From positions 62,001-126,000 of the forward strand of contig CAZYSK010000003.1 of the NCBI GenBank assembly GCA_964649415.1: a DNA stretch of 64,000 bases, given 5' to 3'. The notes under the pieces were generated by a model. That model saw only the letters and a list, made by a program, of their open reading frames with translations, was not told the origin of the DNA and did no database searches. Below, one piece after another: positions 15,621-25,618 of this stretch. Within the stretch, counting starts at the first letter, position 1; each line of letters opens with the position of its first letter. Position numbers and translations under genes: made by a program. This DNA comes from CAZYSK01 sp964649415 (GTDB lineage: Bacteria > Chloroflexota > Anaerolineae > B4-G1).

Positions 15621-17780
15621 ATGAATAGTCACAAGTACACTGCTACACTGGGAGACGAAACCGTCACCTTTGAGACCGGAAAACTGGCCCAGCAGGCAGG
15701 CGGTACAGTCACGATCCGCCAGGGCGACACACTGCTGCTCGTCACGGCGACAATGTCACACAGCACGCGCGAAGGGATCAACTTCTTCCCGCTCACTGTG
15801 GACTTCGAGGAGAGGCTCTACGCGGCCGGCCGTATCCCTGGTTCGTTCTTCCGCCGCGAAGGTCGGCCAACCGAATCAGCCACGCTCACGGCGCGGCTGA
15901 CTGACCGGCCACTACGTCCCCTCTTCCCCCACGACATGCGTAACGACGTGCAGGTCATCATCACCCCCCTTTCACAGGATGAAGAGCACCAGGCTGACAT
16001 TCTGTCCATCATCGGGGCTTCAGCCGCGCTTACCATCTCCGATGTTCCGTTCGATGGGCCAGTAGGGGCCGTACGCGTGGGATACGTGAACGGAGAACTG
16101 GTCATCAACCCCACCGTCTCGCAAATGGAAAACAGCGCCCTAGACCTACGGCTGGCCGGCCGTGTGGATGCGCTGATGATGGTGGAAGCCGGGGCAAACG
16201 AAGTGAGCGAAGAGACCATGGTCGAGGCGCTCCGGCGCGGCCACGCAGCGATCCAAGACGTAATCCGCGTCCAGAACGAGATGCGAGAGGCGTTGGGGAA
16301 ACCGAAGCGCACCTACACGTCCCACGCGCTGGCGGACGAACTGCGTAAAGCTGTCCAAGAGAGGGCAGGGAACCAGCTGTCGGACGTCATCTACGGGGCA
16401 ACGAGCAAAGAGGAGCGCGACAACCGCGTGCGGGCTCTTCAGGACAAGTTGGCCGATAACCTGGGCGAGGAATGGGACAGGAGAGCGATCAACGAGGCTC
16501 TCGACGAGATGCTGCGCGAGACGGTGCGCCGACGCACCATCGAAGAAGGCGTCCGAGCCGATGGCCGAGATCCACAGACAATCCGCCCCCTGTCCGCCGA
16601 AGTGGGACTGCTGCCACGGACACACGGTTCTGGCTTGTTCAGCCGTGGCGAGACACAGGCCCTTTCCATTGTCACACTGGGCACGCCCCGGGAGGAGCAG
16701 ACCCTTGACGACCTCTCACCCGACGAGACGAAGCGCTACATGCACCATTACAACTTCCCGCCCTACTCGACGGGCGAAGTACGCAGGATAGGTAGCCCGC
16801 GCCGGCGCGAGATCGGACACGGCGCATTGGCCGAGCGGGCGCTGTTGCCGGTGATTCCCGACAACGGAGAGTTCCCCTATACCATCCGCGTCGTCAGCGA
16901 AGTGCTCAGCTCCAACGGCTCCACCTCGATGGCGAGCGTGTGTGGAAGCACCCTGTCGCTGATGGACGCGGGCGTGCCCATCAAGGCTCCGGTCGCAGGT
17001 ATCGCGATGGGACTGATGGCTGAGGGTGATCGGTATCAGGTTCTAACCGACATTCAAGGGCTGGAAGACCACATCGGGGATATGGACTTCAAAGTCACCG
17101 GCACGCGCGAAGGCATCACAGCCTTGCAGATGGATATCAAGATAGCCGGCCTTTCCTATGGGATCCTGGAAGAAGCACTGGAACAGGCTCGCAAGGCACG
17201 CTTGCAGATCCTCGGCACGATCGAGGCAGCCATCCCCACTCATAGGGAGAACCTCTCCGCCTACGCGCCACGGATGACCATCATGCACGTAGACCCAGAC
17301 AAGCTGGGGGCAGTCATCGGATCGGGCGGCAAGACAGTGCGCGCCCTTCAGGATGAATGCGACGTGCGCATTGACATCGAGGACGACGGTACCATCTATA
17401 TCGCCTCGACCAGCGGCCCGGCTGCGGAAAAGGCACAGCAGATGATCGAGTCGCTGACCGAGGAGCCCGAACCCGGTCGCATCTACACCGGACGGGTCGT
17501 ACGCGTTGCCGACTTCGGAGCTTTCGTCGAGTTCCTGCCAGGTACCGATGGTCTGGTGCACATCTCGCAATTGGCCGACTCCCGCGTCAACAGCGTCAAG
17601 GACGTGGTGGATGTCGGTGACGAGATCATGGTAATGGTGACCAACATCAGCGCCGATGGCAAGGTACGCCTCTCGCGTCGCGCTGTGCTCGAGGGATGGT
17701 CGCTGGAACAGGCCCAGGCGGCCGACAGACCAACCGGAAACCGCGGAAACAGGGGACGTCGCCCGCCCCGACGGCGCTAG
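15621..17780 (+). CDS. pnp: Polyribonucleotide nucleotidyltransferase (PNPase)
   Basis: The protein has 719 residues. Two RNase PH-like domains are linked by a helical domain, followed by KH (about 553-615, GSGGKTVRALQ) and S1 (about 618-690, GRVVRVADFGAFVEF). The second core keeps the phosphate-site region (TGTREGITALQMDIK). PNPase degrades RNA 3' to 5' by phosphorolysis and can add tails. GGAGGT precedes the ATG. A basic Gly/Arg/Pro-rich tail ends the protein. The lepB gene starts 20 nt after the stop. Confidence 0.98.
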   Translation: MNSHKYTATLGDETVTFETGKLAQQAGGTVTIRQGDTLLLVTATMSHSTREGINFFPLTVDFEERLYAAGRIPGSFFRREGRPTESATLTARLTDRPLRPLFPHDMRNDVQVIITPLSQDEEHQADILSIIGASAALTISDVPFDGPVGAVRVGYVNGELVINPTVSQMENSALDLRLAGRVDALMMVEAGANEVSEETMVEALRRGHAAIQDVIRVQNEMREALGKPKRTYTSHALADELRKAVQERAGNQLSDVIYGATSKEERDNRVRALQDKLADNLGEEWDRRAINEALDEMLRETVRRRTIEEGVRADGRDPQTIRPLSAEVGLLPRTHGSGLFSRGETQALSIVTLGTPREEQTLDDLSPDETKRYMHHYNFPPYSTGEVRRIGSPRRREIGHGALAERALLPVIPDNGEFPYTIRVVSEVLSSNGSTSMASVCGSTLSLMDAGVPIKAPVAGIAMGLMAEGDRYQVLTDIQGLEDHIGDMDFKVTGTREGITALQMDIKIAGLSYGILEEALEQARKARLQILGTIEAAIPTHRENLSAYAPRMTIMHVDPDKLGAVIGSGGKTVRALQDECDVRIDIEDDGTIYIASTSGPAAEKAQQMIESLTEEPEPGRIYTGRVVRVADFGAFVEFLPGTDGLVHISQLADSRVNSVKDVVDVGDEIMVMVTNISADGKVRLSRRAVLEGWSLEQAQAADRPTGNRGNRGRRPPRRR

Positions 17781-17800
17781 GTCTGCACCGGGAGGCTACC

Positions 17801-18397
17801 GTGGAAGAGACCACCGAGAATCCCCAGGTCGAGCCTGAAACCGAGCGGCGAGAGGCACGCGCAAGCTCCGGATCCCGGGCGTTGCGATGGTTGCTGCAAG
17901 CGCTGCGCGAAGTGGCCGAAACGGTCGTCCCGGCGGTCATCATCGCCCTGGTCATCAACCTCTTTCTGGCCCAGGCTACCCAAGTGCTCGGACAGAGCAT
18001 GGAGCCCAATCTGCATAGTGCTCAACGGGTGGTCGTGGAGAAAGTCACCTATCGTCTCTTCCACGGTCCACGACGCGGCGACATCGTCGTCATCGATCTC
18101 CCGGAGCAGTCAGACATGCTGATTAAACGCGTGATAGGACTGCCCGGAGAAACCATCGAAGTACGCAGTGGACAGGTGCACATCGATGGGGAACCACTGG
18201 AAGAGCCCTGGATGCTCAAACCGGGTGGCGGTGGCTATGGCCCGGAGACCATCTCCCCACTGCACGTATTCGTTCTGGGTGACAATCGAGGCGCTTCCAA
18301 CGACTCGCGCAATTTCGGACCGGTAGCCATTGAAGACATTGTAGGACATGCCTGGTTTTCGTACTGGCCCCCAGAGTACATGGGCTTTGTCGAGTAA
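17801..18397 (+). CDS. lepB: Signal peptidase I
   Basis: The 198-residue protein has a charged N-terminus, one membrane helix (about 40-58), and the S26 catalytic residues Ser66 in GQSMEPN and Lys109 in LIKRVIGLPGE. Box E GDNRGASNDSR-like sequence is present. It removes signal peptides from secreted proteins. GGAGG 5 nt before the GTG at 17801 supports this start; an ATG at 17696 would overlap pnp by 85 nt. Several exported proteins nearby are likely clients. Confidence 0.93.
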   Translation: MEETTENPQVEPETERREARASSGSRALRWLLQALREVAETVVPAVIIALVINLFLAQATQVLGQSMEPNLHSAQRVVVEKVTYRLFHGPRRGDIVVIDLPEQSDMLIKRVIGLPGETIEVRSGQVHIDGEPLEEPWMLKPGGGGYGPETISPLHVFVLGDNRGASNDSRNFGPVAIEDIVGHAWFSYWPPEYMGFVE

Positions 18398-18455
18398 AGG
18401 CTCGAACGTCTACGAAGCCCTACCCCCACTACGGCATCTCTGCAGAGCAGTCACA

Positions 18456-19805
18456 GTGAACAGACCCCTGGCTGCAGCAGTCCTGCTAGCACTCGTTGTA
18501 TTGCTGGCAACCTCCTGCCGCGCACACCAGACACCGCCCCACCCGGCTGCCATCTACGGCGATCTGGAGAATGTCGACCCAAGCAGGCAGATGGTGACCT
18601 TCTGGTATCACTACACGAACTCGCGCGAGGAACTCATACTGAGTCTGGTTGACAAGTTCAATCGCACCAACCAGTGGGACATCACAGTCCAAGGAGAATC
18701 TCAGAAAGGCTACACCAGCCTACACGAGAAGATCATTGCGGGCATTCCTGACGGCCGGCTTCCCAGTATGAGTGTGGCCTACCCGAATCAGGCTGCCGAC
18801 TATGCGGCGCAGGGCGTGCTGGCAGCACTGGATCCCTACATTGAGAGCCAGAATTGGGGCTACACACAGGAAGCGCTGGACGGTTTCTTCCCCAGTTCGA
18901 TGGCTGCCGACTACTTGCCACAGTTCGATGGCCGCTATGGCTGGCCGTTCTACAAGTCCATGGAAGTGATGTACTACAACGAAGACTGGCTGACCGAATT
19001 GGGCTACACAGGCCCGCCCGAGACGTGGGACGAGTTCAGCGAGATGGTTTGCGCCGCGGCGGCGCAGCCGTTCTCCGGTGCCACAGGTGAGGGTACTTCC
19101 TACGGCTACATGCACGCCGCCACCCCTTCTCAGTTCGCTGCGCTTGTCTTCAGCCGAGGTGGCGACATGATCAACGATCAAGCCACCAGCTACGTCTTCA
19201 ATGGGCCGGAAGCGCTGGGGGCTTTGACTTCATTGCGAGACTGGATAGATCAGGGCTGCGCTGTAAGCCAGGTGGAACGCAACGGTGACCGAAACGCCTT
19301 CGGTGCAGGCCGTTCGCTCTTCACACTCGGCGCCATCTCCAGCCTACCCCACTACCGCCAGGCAGTGGAGCAAGGCGCTGGCTTCACATGGAGCGTCAAT
19401 CCCCCGCCACACACCACGACCGAGCCACGGATGAATGTCCACGGCGCTAGCCACTCCATCTTCGTGAGCACACCTGAGGAGCAACTGGCTGCTTGGCTAT
19501 TCATCAAATGGCTGAGTGAACCAGAGCAGCAAGCGGCGTGGGCGGCAGGAAGCGGCTACCTCGCCACTCACCAGGCCACGGGGGAGTTGTTGAGCGACTA
19601 CTTCGCCGAAAACCCAATCTACGAGAAGGCCTTCGGGTTCATGTCATACGACTACGGGATTGAGCCCTCCGTGGCCGGGTATGACACATGCTACGCAGCC
19701 ATAGATGAGATGCTCACCGCCGCACTCAGCGGTGAGGACGCACAATCACAACTCGACGCCGCTGCATGGCAGTGCAACCAGTACTTGGAAGAAGTCACTC
19801 CGTAG
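18456..19805 (+). CDS. ABC transporter substrate-binding lipoprotein, sugar-type (SBP_bac_1)
   Basis: The 449-residue protein has a signal peptide with lipobox LATSC (Cys21) and a family 1 binding fold: VTFWYHYTNS near the N-terminus, LPSMSVAYPN, FPSSM...WPFYKSMEVMYYN, PPETWDEF and AAWLFIKWLSEPEQQAAWA. Family members bind sugars or glycerol-3-phosphate for import. The GTG at 18456 is preferred because it immediately precedes the signal peptide; a long upstream extension overlaps lepB and has no signal. No permease genes follow; the next gene is convergent 19 nt away. Confidence 0.87.
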   Translation: MNRPLAAAVLLALVVLLATSCRAHQTPPHPAAIYGDLENVDPSRQMVTFWYHYTNSREELILSLVDKFNRTNQWDITVQGESQKGYTSLHEKIIAGIPDGRLPSMSVAYPNQAADYAAQGVLAALDPYIESQNWGYTQEALDGFFPSSMAADYLPQFDGRYGWPFYKSMEVMYYNEDWLTELGYTGPPETWDEFSEMVCAAAAQPFSGATGEGTSYGYMHAATPSQFAALVFSRGGDMINDQATSYVFNGPEALGALTSLRDWIDQGCAVSQVERNGDRNAFGAGRSLFTLGAISSLPHYRQAVEQGAGFTWSVNPPPHTTTEPRMNVHGASHSIFVSTPEEQLAAWLFIKWLSEPEQQAAWAAGSGYLATHQATGELLSDYFAENPIYEKAFGFMSYDYGIEPSVAGYDTCYAAIDEMLTAALSGEDAQSQLDAAAWQCNQYLEEVTP

Positions 19806-19824
19806 ACAACTTTAGGCGGCGGGA

Positions 19825-20475
19825 TCAGACGAATTCCTTCAGGTGGTGCTCCACGGCATAGGCGGCAGCCTCAGCCCGGTTGGTCAGACCGAGTTTCTTA
19901 AGGATACTGCTGACATAGTTGCGCACAGTGCCTTCACCAAGGAATAGCTCGGTGGCGATCTCTCGGTTCGTCTTCCCCTCGGCCACGTGGATCAGCACGC
20001 GCACTTCCTGATCGGTCAGGTCAGCGAAGGCCTCCCGATGCTCTTTGCGCGCCGCTTCGCGCACACGGGCGAAGACTCGCTGCGTGAGCGCTGAATCCAG
20101 CAACGCCTCTCCCCTCCCTACCGCCTCCACCGCCCGGATCAGGTCGTCACTCCCGATCTGCTTGAGCACATAGCCACACGCCCCGGCTGCGATGGCGTCA
20201 AACAGCATCTCGTCCTCGGCGTAGGAGGTGAGCATGATGACTTTGCACTCGGGGGCCTGCTCAACGATCTTTCGACAGGCTTCAATCCCACTGCCCCCCA
20301 ACAGGCGAATATCCATCACCACAACTTCAGGACGGAGTAGCAGAGCCTTCTGAACGGCCTCCTTGGCAGTAGCAGCTTCGTCCACAACCGTGAAACCAGG
20401 GTGCCGATCGAGGAGTGTGCGCAGGCCGAGCCGCACCACTTCGTGGTCATCCACGATGAGAATCCTAAGTGCCAT
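19825..20475 (-). CDS. NarL/FixJ-family response regulator
   Basis: The 216-residue protein has a receiver domain with acidic pocket D9-D10, phospho-acceptor Asp55 (VVMDIRLL), Thr (MLTSYA) and Lys (LKQIG). The C-terminal LuxR-type helix-turn-helix has GKTNREIATELFLGEGTVRNYVSSILKKLGLTNR. It lies 79 nt after the neighbouring HisKA_3 sensor kinase on the same strand, which is its likely partner. Targets unknown. Confidence 0.94.
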   Translation of the reverse strand: MALRILIVDDHEVVRLGLRTLLDRHPGFTVVDEAATAKEAVQKALLLRPEVVVMDIRLLGGSGIEACRKIVEQAPECKVIMLTSYAEDEMLFDAIAAGACGYVLKQIGSDDLIRAVEAVGRGEALLDSALTQRVFARVREAARKEHREAFADLTDQEVRVLIHVAEGKTNREIATELFLGEGTVRNYVSSILKKLGLTNRAEAAAYAVEHHLKEFV

Positions 20476-20554
20476 AAACCCCTATCTCAGCAATCGGGCC
20501 CAACCTACAACTTGCAGGCTAGAAAAAAACCCAACCTCACCTTCACGCCCGGCG

Positions 20555-21949
20555 TCAGTAGGGCACGGTAAGGATTAACGTCATACCCTTGTCCGGCGCG
20601 GTGTCGATATCCAGCATTCCGCCAAGCAGGCGGGTCCGCTCACGGATGTTCTTCAGCCCCTGCCCTTTGCCGATCGGGAGCGCCGAGAGCCCAACACCAT
20701 CGTCAGACACACGAAGCTGCAACGCATTGACGCCGTACCGCAAACACACCTCAACCCGCCGAGCCTGCGCGTGCTTGGCCGTATTGGTCAACGCTTCGCG
20801 CGCGATCTGGAAGATATGCCGCCGCCGCTCCGTCCCCAGTGGCCGGGTGTCCGTGCCCTCCACGGTGAACTCCGTTTCCAACAACGTGTTGACGCGGAAA
20901 TCCCTGAGCACTTTCTGCAGGATTGTCTCAAGGTCATCGTCGGGCATCTTGCCCCGCAGATCGAATATGTAGCGACGGATGTCTTGAATCGTCCGGTTCA
21001 GGCTTCCAATCGCGCGCGTCAACTGCTCGCGCGCCGTGTTCGGCGCGTCTGGGATACTGTGCAAAGCACCCTCTAGCATAAGTCCTGCTGCATAGATAGA
21101 CTGGATGATCCCGTCATGTAATTCCCGTCCAATGCGCTCGCGCTCAAGAGCCAGCGTCTCGACTTGCTCCATGCTCTCCAGCCAGAGATCGATCTCGCTC
21201 ACGATCACGCCCAACGTCCGCACGATTCCATACGCGATGCCAGCGCCGCTCAGGCCACGCAAAAGCGCGGAAGGGATACCTGTCACCTGCAAGAGCAGCT
21301 CTTGGTTGAACCAGGTGGCGGGGAAGAAAGAGGCCGCCGGTCCTATCAGACCTCCAAACAGGGCAAACGAGCCCAACGCGACTTCAGTGACCCGCAAGTA
21401 GGGCTTGACCAACGGTAATCGCTCGGATTCGATTGTGCGATAGCTCTGGCTACGCAGCCCCCATGCCCCAATCAAGCCACCGGGCAAAGCCAGGACGTAG
21501 CGCGCGACCACCTCCCCATCAAGCCAGATGCGCTCCGCCGGGACTCCCGCCAAGTGCGCAACGAGCAGGCCGATCAGCCACAGGACCAGGATGGCGATAG
21601 CAGCAGACCACCGTCGCCATCGGCTCCTCTCCGGGGGCACGCGAGTCTGCAAAGCAAAAGCCAACAGAATCGCATAGCCAACCCCCAATAGCAGCAGGCG
21701 TAGCCAACCAAGCCAATAGGGCATTACCCCCGAAGCCACGATCCATACCGGAGTCCAAGCCACTATCGCCTCACAGAATCCAAATGGCGACAGCGGCAAG
21801 AGTCCACGAGCGAATTTGAGCCGGGCACTGCGGCGCGATAGAAGAAGGATCGACAGACCTAGTATGAAAAAGGTCTGTCCATGCAAGAGTGCCAACAGCG
21901 GTTGGTAAGCAGCGAAGGCTTCTCGCAGCCAGGGCATTCGACGATCCAA
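20555..21949 (-). CDS. NarL-family sensor histidine kinase with membrane sensor
   Basis: The 464-residue protein has six or seven hydrophobic helices (about 1-230) with no obvious periplasmic domain. A HisKA_3 box follows (RIGRELHDGIIQS) and then a HATPase domain (ALTNTAKHAQ; SDDGVGL; GQGLKNIRERT). It probably senses a membrane or envelope signal and phosphorylates the regulator at 19825. The first codon may be TTG (21949) or ATG (21937). Transcription is from a good promoter at 21976-22004. Confidence 0.9.
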   Translation of the reverse strand: MDRRMPWLREAFAAYQPLLALLHGQTFFILGLSILLLSRRSARLKFARGLLPLSPFGFCEAIVAWTPVWIVASGVMPYWLGWLRLLLLGVGYAILLAFALQTRVPPERSRWRRWSAAIAILVLWLIGLLVAHLAGVPAERIWLDGEVVARYVLALPGGLIGAWGLRSQSYRTIESERLPLVKPYLRVTEVALGSFALFGGLIGPAASFFPATWFNQELLLQVTGIPSALLRGLSGAGIAYGIVRTLGVIVSEIDLWLESMEQVETLALERERIGRELHDGIIQSIYAAGLMLEGALHSIPDAPNTAREQLTRAIGSLNRTIQDIRRYIFDLRGKMPDDDLETILQKVLRDFRVNTLLETEFTVEGTDTRPLGTERRRHIFQIAREALTNTAKHAQARRVEVCLRYGVNALQLRVSDDGVGLSALPIGKGQGLKNIRERTRLLGGMLDIDTAPDKGMTLILTVPY

Positions 21950-21975
21950 CCTTTCCTATTATCGTTGTCTTTTCA

Positions 21976-22004
21976 ATTATACCAGCGATGGCTCGTTGAG
22001 ACAA
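21976..22004 (-). promoter_or_regulatory. Promoter of the sensor kinase/regulator operon
   Basis: Minus strand -35 TTGTCT (22004-21999), 17-nt spacer, extended -10 TGGTATAAT (-10 at 21981-21976), about 25 nt before translation starts. Confidence 0.75.
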
Positions 22005-22136
22005 GGCAGACCGGACACTCCCGCACCATAGCCCACGGGGATGCGCAGTGCCCGCAACGGAAAGCAGGGGATCAGGGGATACGGGGGAGCCAAACACGGG
22101 ACAGCCAACACCAAGCTACGGCACGGAACGGAACGC

Positions 22137-23282
22137 TCACATCAGGGCCTTCTGATAGGTGCGATACGCCTTGTATCGCTGCCCGCCCAGATTGTGGACA
22201 AGCCGGTTGATCATCACGTTGTTGTCAGCAGTGAGCGAGAGGTCAACCCAGGTGTACCCTTTGCGCATAAGCGCCTGTGCTGTCTCCAGGTAGAGCAACG
22301 AGTCCAACCCCCGCCCACGGTATTCCTCAAGCACGGCCAGAAGCTTCAGGCTGGCCACATCAATGCGACGCATGCGCCACCACATGCGGAGCCATCCCAA
22401 TGGCAACAGACGGCCATTTGCACTCTTGAGTGCCTGGTTGACGTCGGGCAGTGTAGCAGCGAACCCGACCGGCCGCCCATCTATCTCGGCCAGAAACACA
22501 AGCTCTGGGTCAATCACCTGGCGCAGTTCGTCGGTATAGCGTACAAACTCCCGCTCGTCCATAGGAACGTGGTTACGCATATACCCCATTGCCTCATTCA
22601 CCAGGTACATCACCCGCTGCACTTCAGCATCCCAATCCTCCATCCGGATGGGGCGGATCTGGACTCCCGTCCTCTTACGCGCGACTTCCGCCACACGCAG
22701 GATCTTTGGCGGCAGAGAATCGAGTTCCCCATTGAACCTGGCCAGTTCGACCCGATAGGCATAGGCATCTCGATATTTCACCAGGCCATAGCGTTCCAGG
22801 AAATCGGAGTAGTAGAGCGGGCTGTGGCCACACAGCAACACGGGCGCGTAGTCGGACCCTTCGATGAGTACGCCGGGGGAATCGTCCATCGAGAAGTAAT
22901 ACGGGCCACGGATCGTCTCCATCCCCCGCCCTCGCGCCCAATCACACACGGCATCCAACAGCGCCTGGACGGTGTCATAGTCGTTCAGCGTCTCAAAGAA
23001 ACCGAACCCAGACGCCTTCTCGTCCCGGAAGCCGTTGGCACGGTGATTGATCCAGCCAGCGATGCGTCCGACATCCCGCCCGTTCCGCCTGGCCAGGAAC
23101 AGGGCGGCCTCGCCATAGCGGAAGAACGTCCCCCGCTGTGGATCCAGGCTGTGTAACCGGCTCCTGATAAGGGGAGGGACCCACAGAGGATCATCACGGT
23201 AGACCTGCCACGGGAAGCGCACAAAGCGCCCCTGTTCTCGCCGGTTCTGCACGTACACGATCTCTACATCAGATGAAGACAT
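22137..23282 (-). CDS. GNAT-fold N-acyltransferase-like protein
   Basis: The protein has 381 residues. The N-terminus (PWQVYRDDPLWVPPL) and the middle block (RGPYYFSMDDSPGVLIEG...) match a large bacterial family usually annotated as GNAT N-acetyltransferase-like. The C-terminal acyl-CoA fold shows LLAVLEEYRGRGLDSLLYLE, the RxxGxG/A-type loop. The ATG at 23282 has AGGAG 5-6 nt upstream; an earlier ATG at 23300 is weaker. Substrate unknown. Confidence 0.75.
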   Translation of the reverse strand: MSSSDVEIVYVQNRREQGRFVRFPWQVYRDDPLWVPPLIRSRLHSLDPQRGTFFRYGEAALFLARRNGRDVGRIAGWINHRANGFRDEKASGFGFFETLNDYDTVQALLDAVCDWARGRGMETIRGPYYFSMDDSPGVLIEGSDYAPVLLCGHSPLYYSDFLERYGLVKYRDAYAYRVELARFNGELDSLPPKILRVAEVARKRTGVQIRPIRMEDWDAEVQRVMYLVNEAMGYMRNHVPMDEREFVRYTDELRQVIDPELVFLAEIDGRPVGFAATLPDVNQALKSANGRLLPLGWLRMWWRMRRIDVASLKLLAVLEEYRGRGLDSLLYLETAQALMRKGYTWVDLSLTADNNVMINRLVHNLGGQRYKAYRTYQKALM

Positions 23283-23352
23283 CTTTGCTCCTATCGCCAT
23301 AAGCCAGGCTCACAGGCCTGCCCGAATGCCCAAAATAGCCACGCCAAAGCCG

Positions 23353-23790
23353 CTACCGCTCCAGCAAGATGGTCACCGGCCCGTCATTGTGGATTTCCAC
23401 CAGCATGTAGGCACCAAATACACCTGTCTCGACCGGTACACCGTGCTGCTTCAGAACCTGGACGAAATGGGTGATCAGCGGCTCGGCCACCTCCGGCGGA
23501 GCCGCGTCACTCAAGCCAGGGCGACGGCCCTTGCGGGCATCCGCATAGAGCGTGAACTGAGAGATGACCAGCGCCGCACCGCCGACGTCGAGCAGGCTCG
23601 CGTTCATCCTGCCCACATCATCCTCGAAGATACGCAGGCCAGCGATCTTGCGAGCCAGCCACTCGGCCTGCTCCTCCGTATCGCCGTGGGTAACGCCCAC
23701 CAGCACAGCCACACCTCGCCTGATCGCGCCGACCGTCTCACCGTCCACGCTCACCGACGCCTTGCTGACCCTCTGCACAACTGCCCGCAT
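23353..23790 (-). CDS. dtd: D-aminoacyl-tRNA deacylase
   Basis: The 145-residue protein is of standard length. It hydrolyses D-amino acids from mischarged tRNAs. Signatures: MRAVVQRVSKASV at the N-terminus, LVISQFTLYADARKGRRPGLSDAA in the middle (SQFTL is the active-site motif) and NDGPVT near the C-terminus. GGAG lies 7 nt upstream. It sits between the GNAT gene and trpS on the same strand. Confidence 0.97.
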   Translation of the reverse strand: MRAVVQRVSKASVSVDGETVGAIRRGVAVLVGVTHGDTEEQAEWLARKIAGLRIFEDDVGRMNASLLDVGGAALVISQFTLYADARKGRRPGLSDAAPPEVAEPLITHFVQVLKQHGVPVETGVFGAYMLVEIHNDGPVTILLER

Positions 23791-24030
23791 ATCGAACTCC
23801 TATAGTCATCAGTCACATTGGCCAAGCTCAGGTCGCCGAAACGCCCCTTCGCCCACCTACTCGCCACAGCGCCCCGCTCGACACGAAAGCGCTCTGTAAT
23901 GCGACGACCGACGCCAATAGCAACACCGAGGCTCTAGGGAACGAGGACGGGCCCCCAATTGTGAGCGGCTTCCAGTCCAACCACACGCAGAGGCAGGCTG
24001 ACGAGCACGTGTACGTGGTCGACCACGGGA

Positions 24031-25017
24031 CTAAGGGAGCCCAACTGCTGCCTTGACCTCAGCGATGGTCTCATCAGCAATAACAGCGGCCCGGCGGGCA
24101 CCATCAGCCAGGATATCCCACACACGGTCAGGTGTCGCGGCAAGTGCCGCCCGGCGCTCACGGAAAGGGGCAAAATAGGCAGCCAGGTTCTCAGCAAAGA
24201 GTCGTTTGCACTGCACACATCCGACCTTCGCGGAGCGACAATCCGCCTCAATCTGGGCTACCTGGTCGGACGAAAAGAAGCCGTGCAGACTGAAGACGTT
24301 GCACACCTCAGGATGGCCAGGATCAGAGCGGAATTTGCGGGCCGGGTCGGTCATCATCCGCATCACCCGCTGCTGAATCTCCTCTGGCGATGCGGCGATC
24401 TCAATGTGATTGTCGAGCGACTTGCTCATCTTCTGCTGACCATCGATCCCCACCACCTTGGGGAACTCGGTGAACTTGCCCTTAGGCTCAATCAGCACAT
24501 CGCCAAAATGGTGGTTGAAGCGCCGCACGACTTCACGCGTGAACTCCAGGTGAGGTGCCTGGTCTACACCCACTGGGACAGTGTCAGCCTTGTACAGCGT
24601 GATGTCGGAAGCCATCAACACCGGATAACCGACCAATCCATAGTTGACGTTTTCCGGGTGCTGGCGGACCTTGTCCTTGAAAGTCGGCAAACGGGTTAGC
24701 CAACCCAGCGGGGTAACCATTGATAGGACAGTATGAAGCTCAGTCACCTGGGGCACGTGAGACTGCACAAAGACGATGGTCCCCTGTTCGGGATCCATCC
24801 CGGCGGCCAGCCAGTCCAAAGCCATCTCGTAAGTCCAGTTGCGCAGCTTGTCCGTGTCCTGCAGCGTGGTCAGAGCGTGCAGGTCCACGACACAGTAGAC
24901 GCAGTCGTATTCAGTCTGTAGCGCAACGTAGTTGCGAATTGCGCCCAGGTAATTGCCAAGGTGCTGACGACCGGTGGGCCGAGCGCCGGAGAAGACGCGG
25001 CCTTTCTTTGTGCTCAT
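24031..25017 (-). CDS. trpS: Tryptophanyl-tRNA synthetase
   Basis: The 328-residue protein is the typical compact bacterial size. Class I signatures: PTGRQHLGNYLGA (HIGH-type) near the N-terminus and KMSKSL in the second half. It charges tRNA-Trp. GGGAGGAG lies upstream of the ATG at slightly long spacing. An unusual 14-bp perfect palindrome lies just past the stop codon. Confidence 0.97.
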   Translation of the reverse strand: MSTKKGRVFSGARPTGRQHLGNYLGAIRNYVALQTEYDCVYCVVDLHALTTLQDTDKLRNWTYEMALDWLAAGMDPEQGTIVFVQSHVPQVTELHTVLSMVTPLGWLTRLPTFKDKVRQHPENVNYGLVGYPVLMASDITLYKADTVPVGVDQAPHLEFTREVVRRFNHHFGDVLIEPKGKFTEFPKVVGIDGQQKMSKSLDNHIEIAASPEEIQQRVMRMMTDPARKFRSDPGHPEVCNVFSLHGFFSSDQVAQIEADCRSAKVGCVQCKRLFAENLAAYFAPFRERRAALAATPDRVWDILADGARRAAVIADETIAEVKAAVGLP

Positions 25018-25169
25018 CGTTTCGGGTACTCCTCCCTGTCTGTCTTGTGCCTAAGATGCGTGCCTCTAGTGCAAGATCCTGTTCTGCGCCCGCGTAGTGT
25101 ACCACACTCACGGCGGTGCGGCAAGCAAAGTCCACGTGAACGGACAGCCGCCGCCACGCCAGGAGCTGC

Positions 25170-25541
25170 CTACTGCGCCACTACAAAGGCAACAGCATAT
25201 TGACGCGTGTGGGAAAGGCTAATCGCCCATTCAGTGAGACCGAGAGCCTCGGCGCGCTTGGCGGCACGGCCGTAGAGACGAACGTACGGCTTGCCCCGCC
25301 TGTCACCAACGACCTCCACATCCCGCCAGTGGATCCCGTCACGGGCCAGCATGCGCACACCCACACCTAGCGCCTTGGAGACGGCCTCTTTCGCAGCGAA
25401 ACGCGCGGCCAGTTCCGCCGGATGACCCCGACAGTACAAAACCTCGGATGGGGTGAACACGCGGTCGAGGAAGCGGTCCCCATAGCGCGTCAGTATTCGC
25501 TTCACTTGGGCGACCTCGACCAGATCAACTCCGGTGACCAT
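25170..25541 (-). CDS. acpS: Holo-[acyl-carrier-protein] synthase
   Basis: The 123-residue protein transfers phosphopantetheine from CoA to apo-ACP. Family motifs: GVDLVEV (Mg-binding Asp) at the start and FAAKEAVSKALG in the middle. The ATG at 25541 has GGGAG 5 nt upstream; the open frame to 25622 lacks a site and overlaps the M16 gene. It follows the second M16 peptidase gene by 77 nt. Confidence 0.95.
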   Translation of the reverse strand: MVTGVDLVEVAQVKRILTRYGDRFLDRVFTPSEVLYCRGHPAELAARFAAKEAVSKALGVGVRMLARDGIHWRDVEVVGDRRGKPYVRLYGRAAKRAEALGLTEWAISLSHTRQYAVAFVVAQ

Positions 25542-25618
25542 TGAGGCTCCCGATACCAAGTCCCAGATTGGAGACTCCAGACCAATCCATACGGCACTCC
25601 ATGGCCGCAAACTGAGGC

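Noticed and set aside
22041..23156. A 371-codon plus-strand frame opposite the GNAT gene
   Set aside because: His/Gln-rich antisense shadow without motif; the minus strand has a convincing family match.
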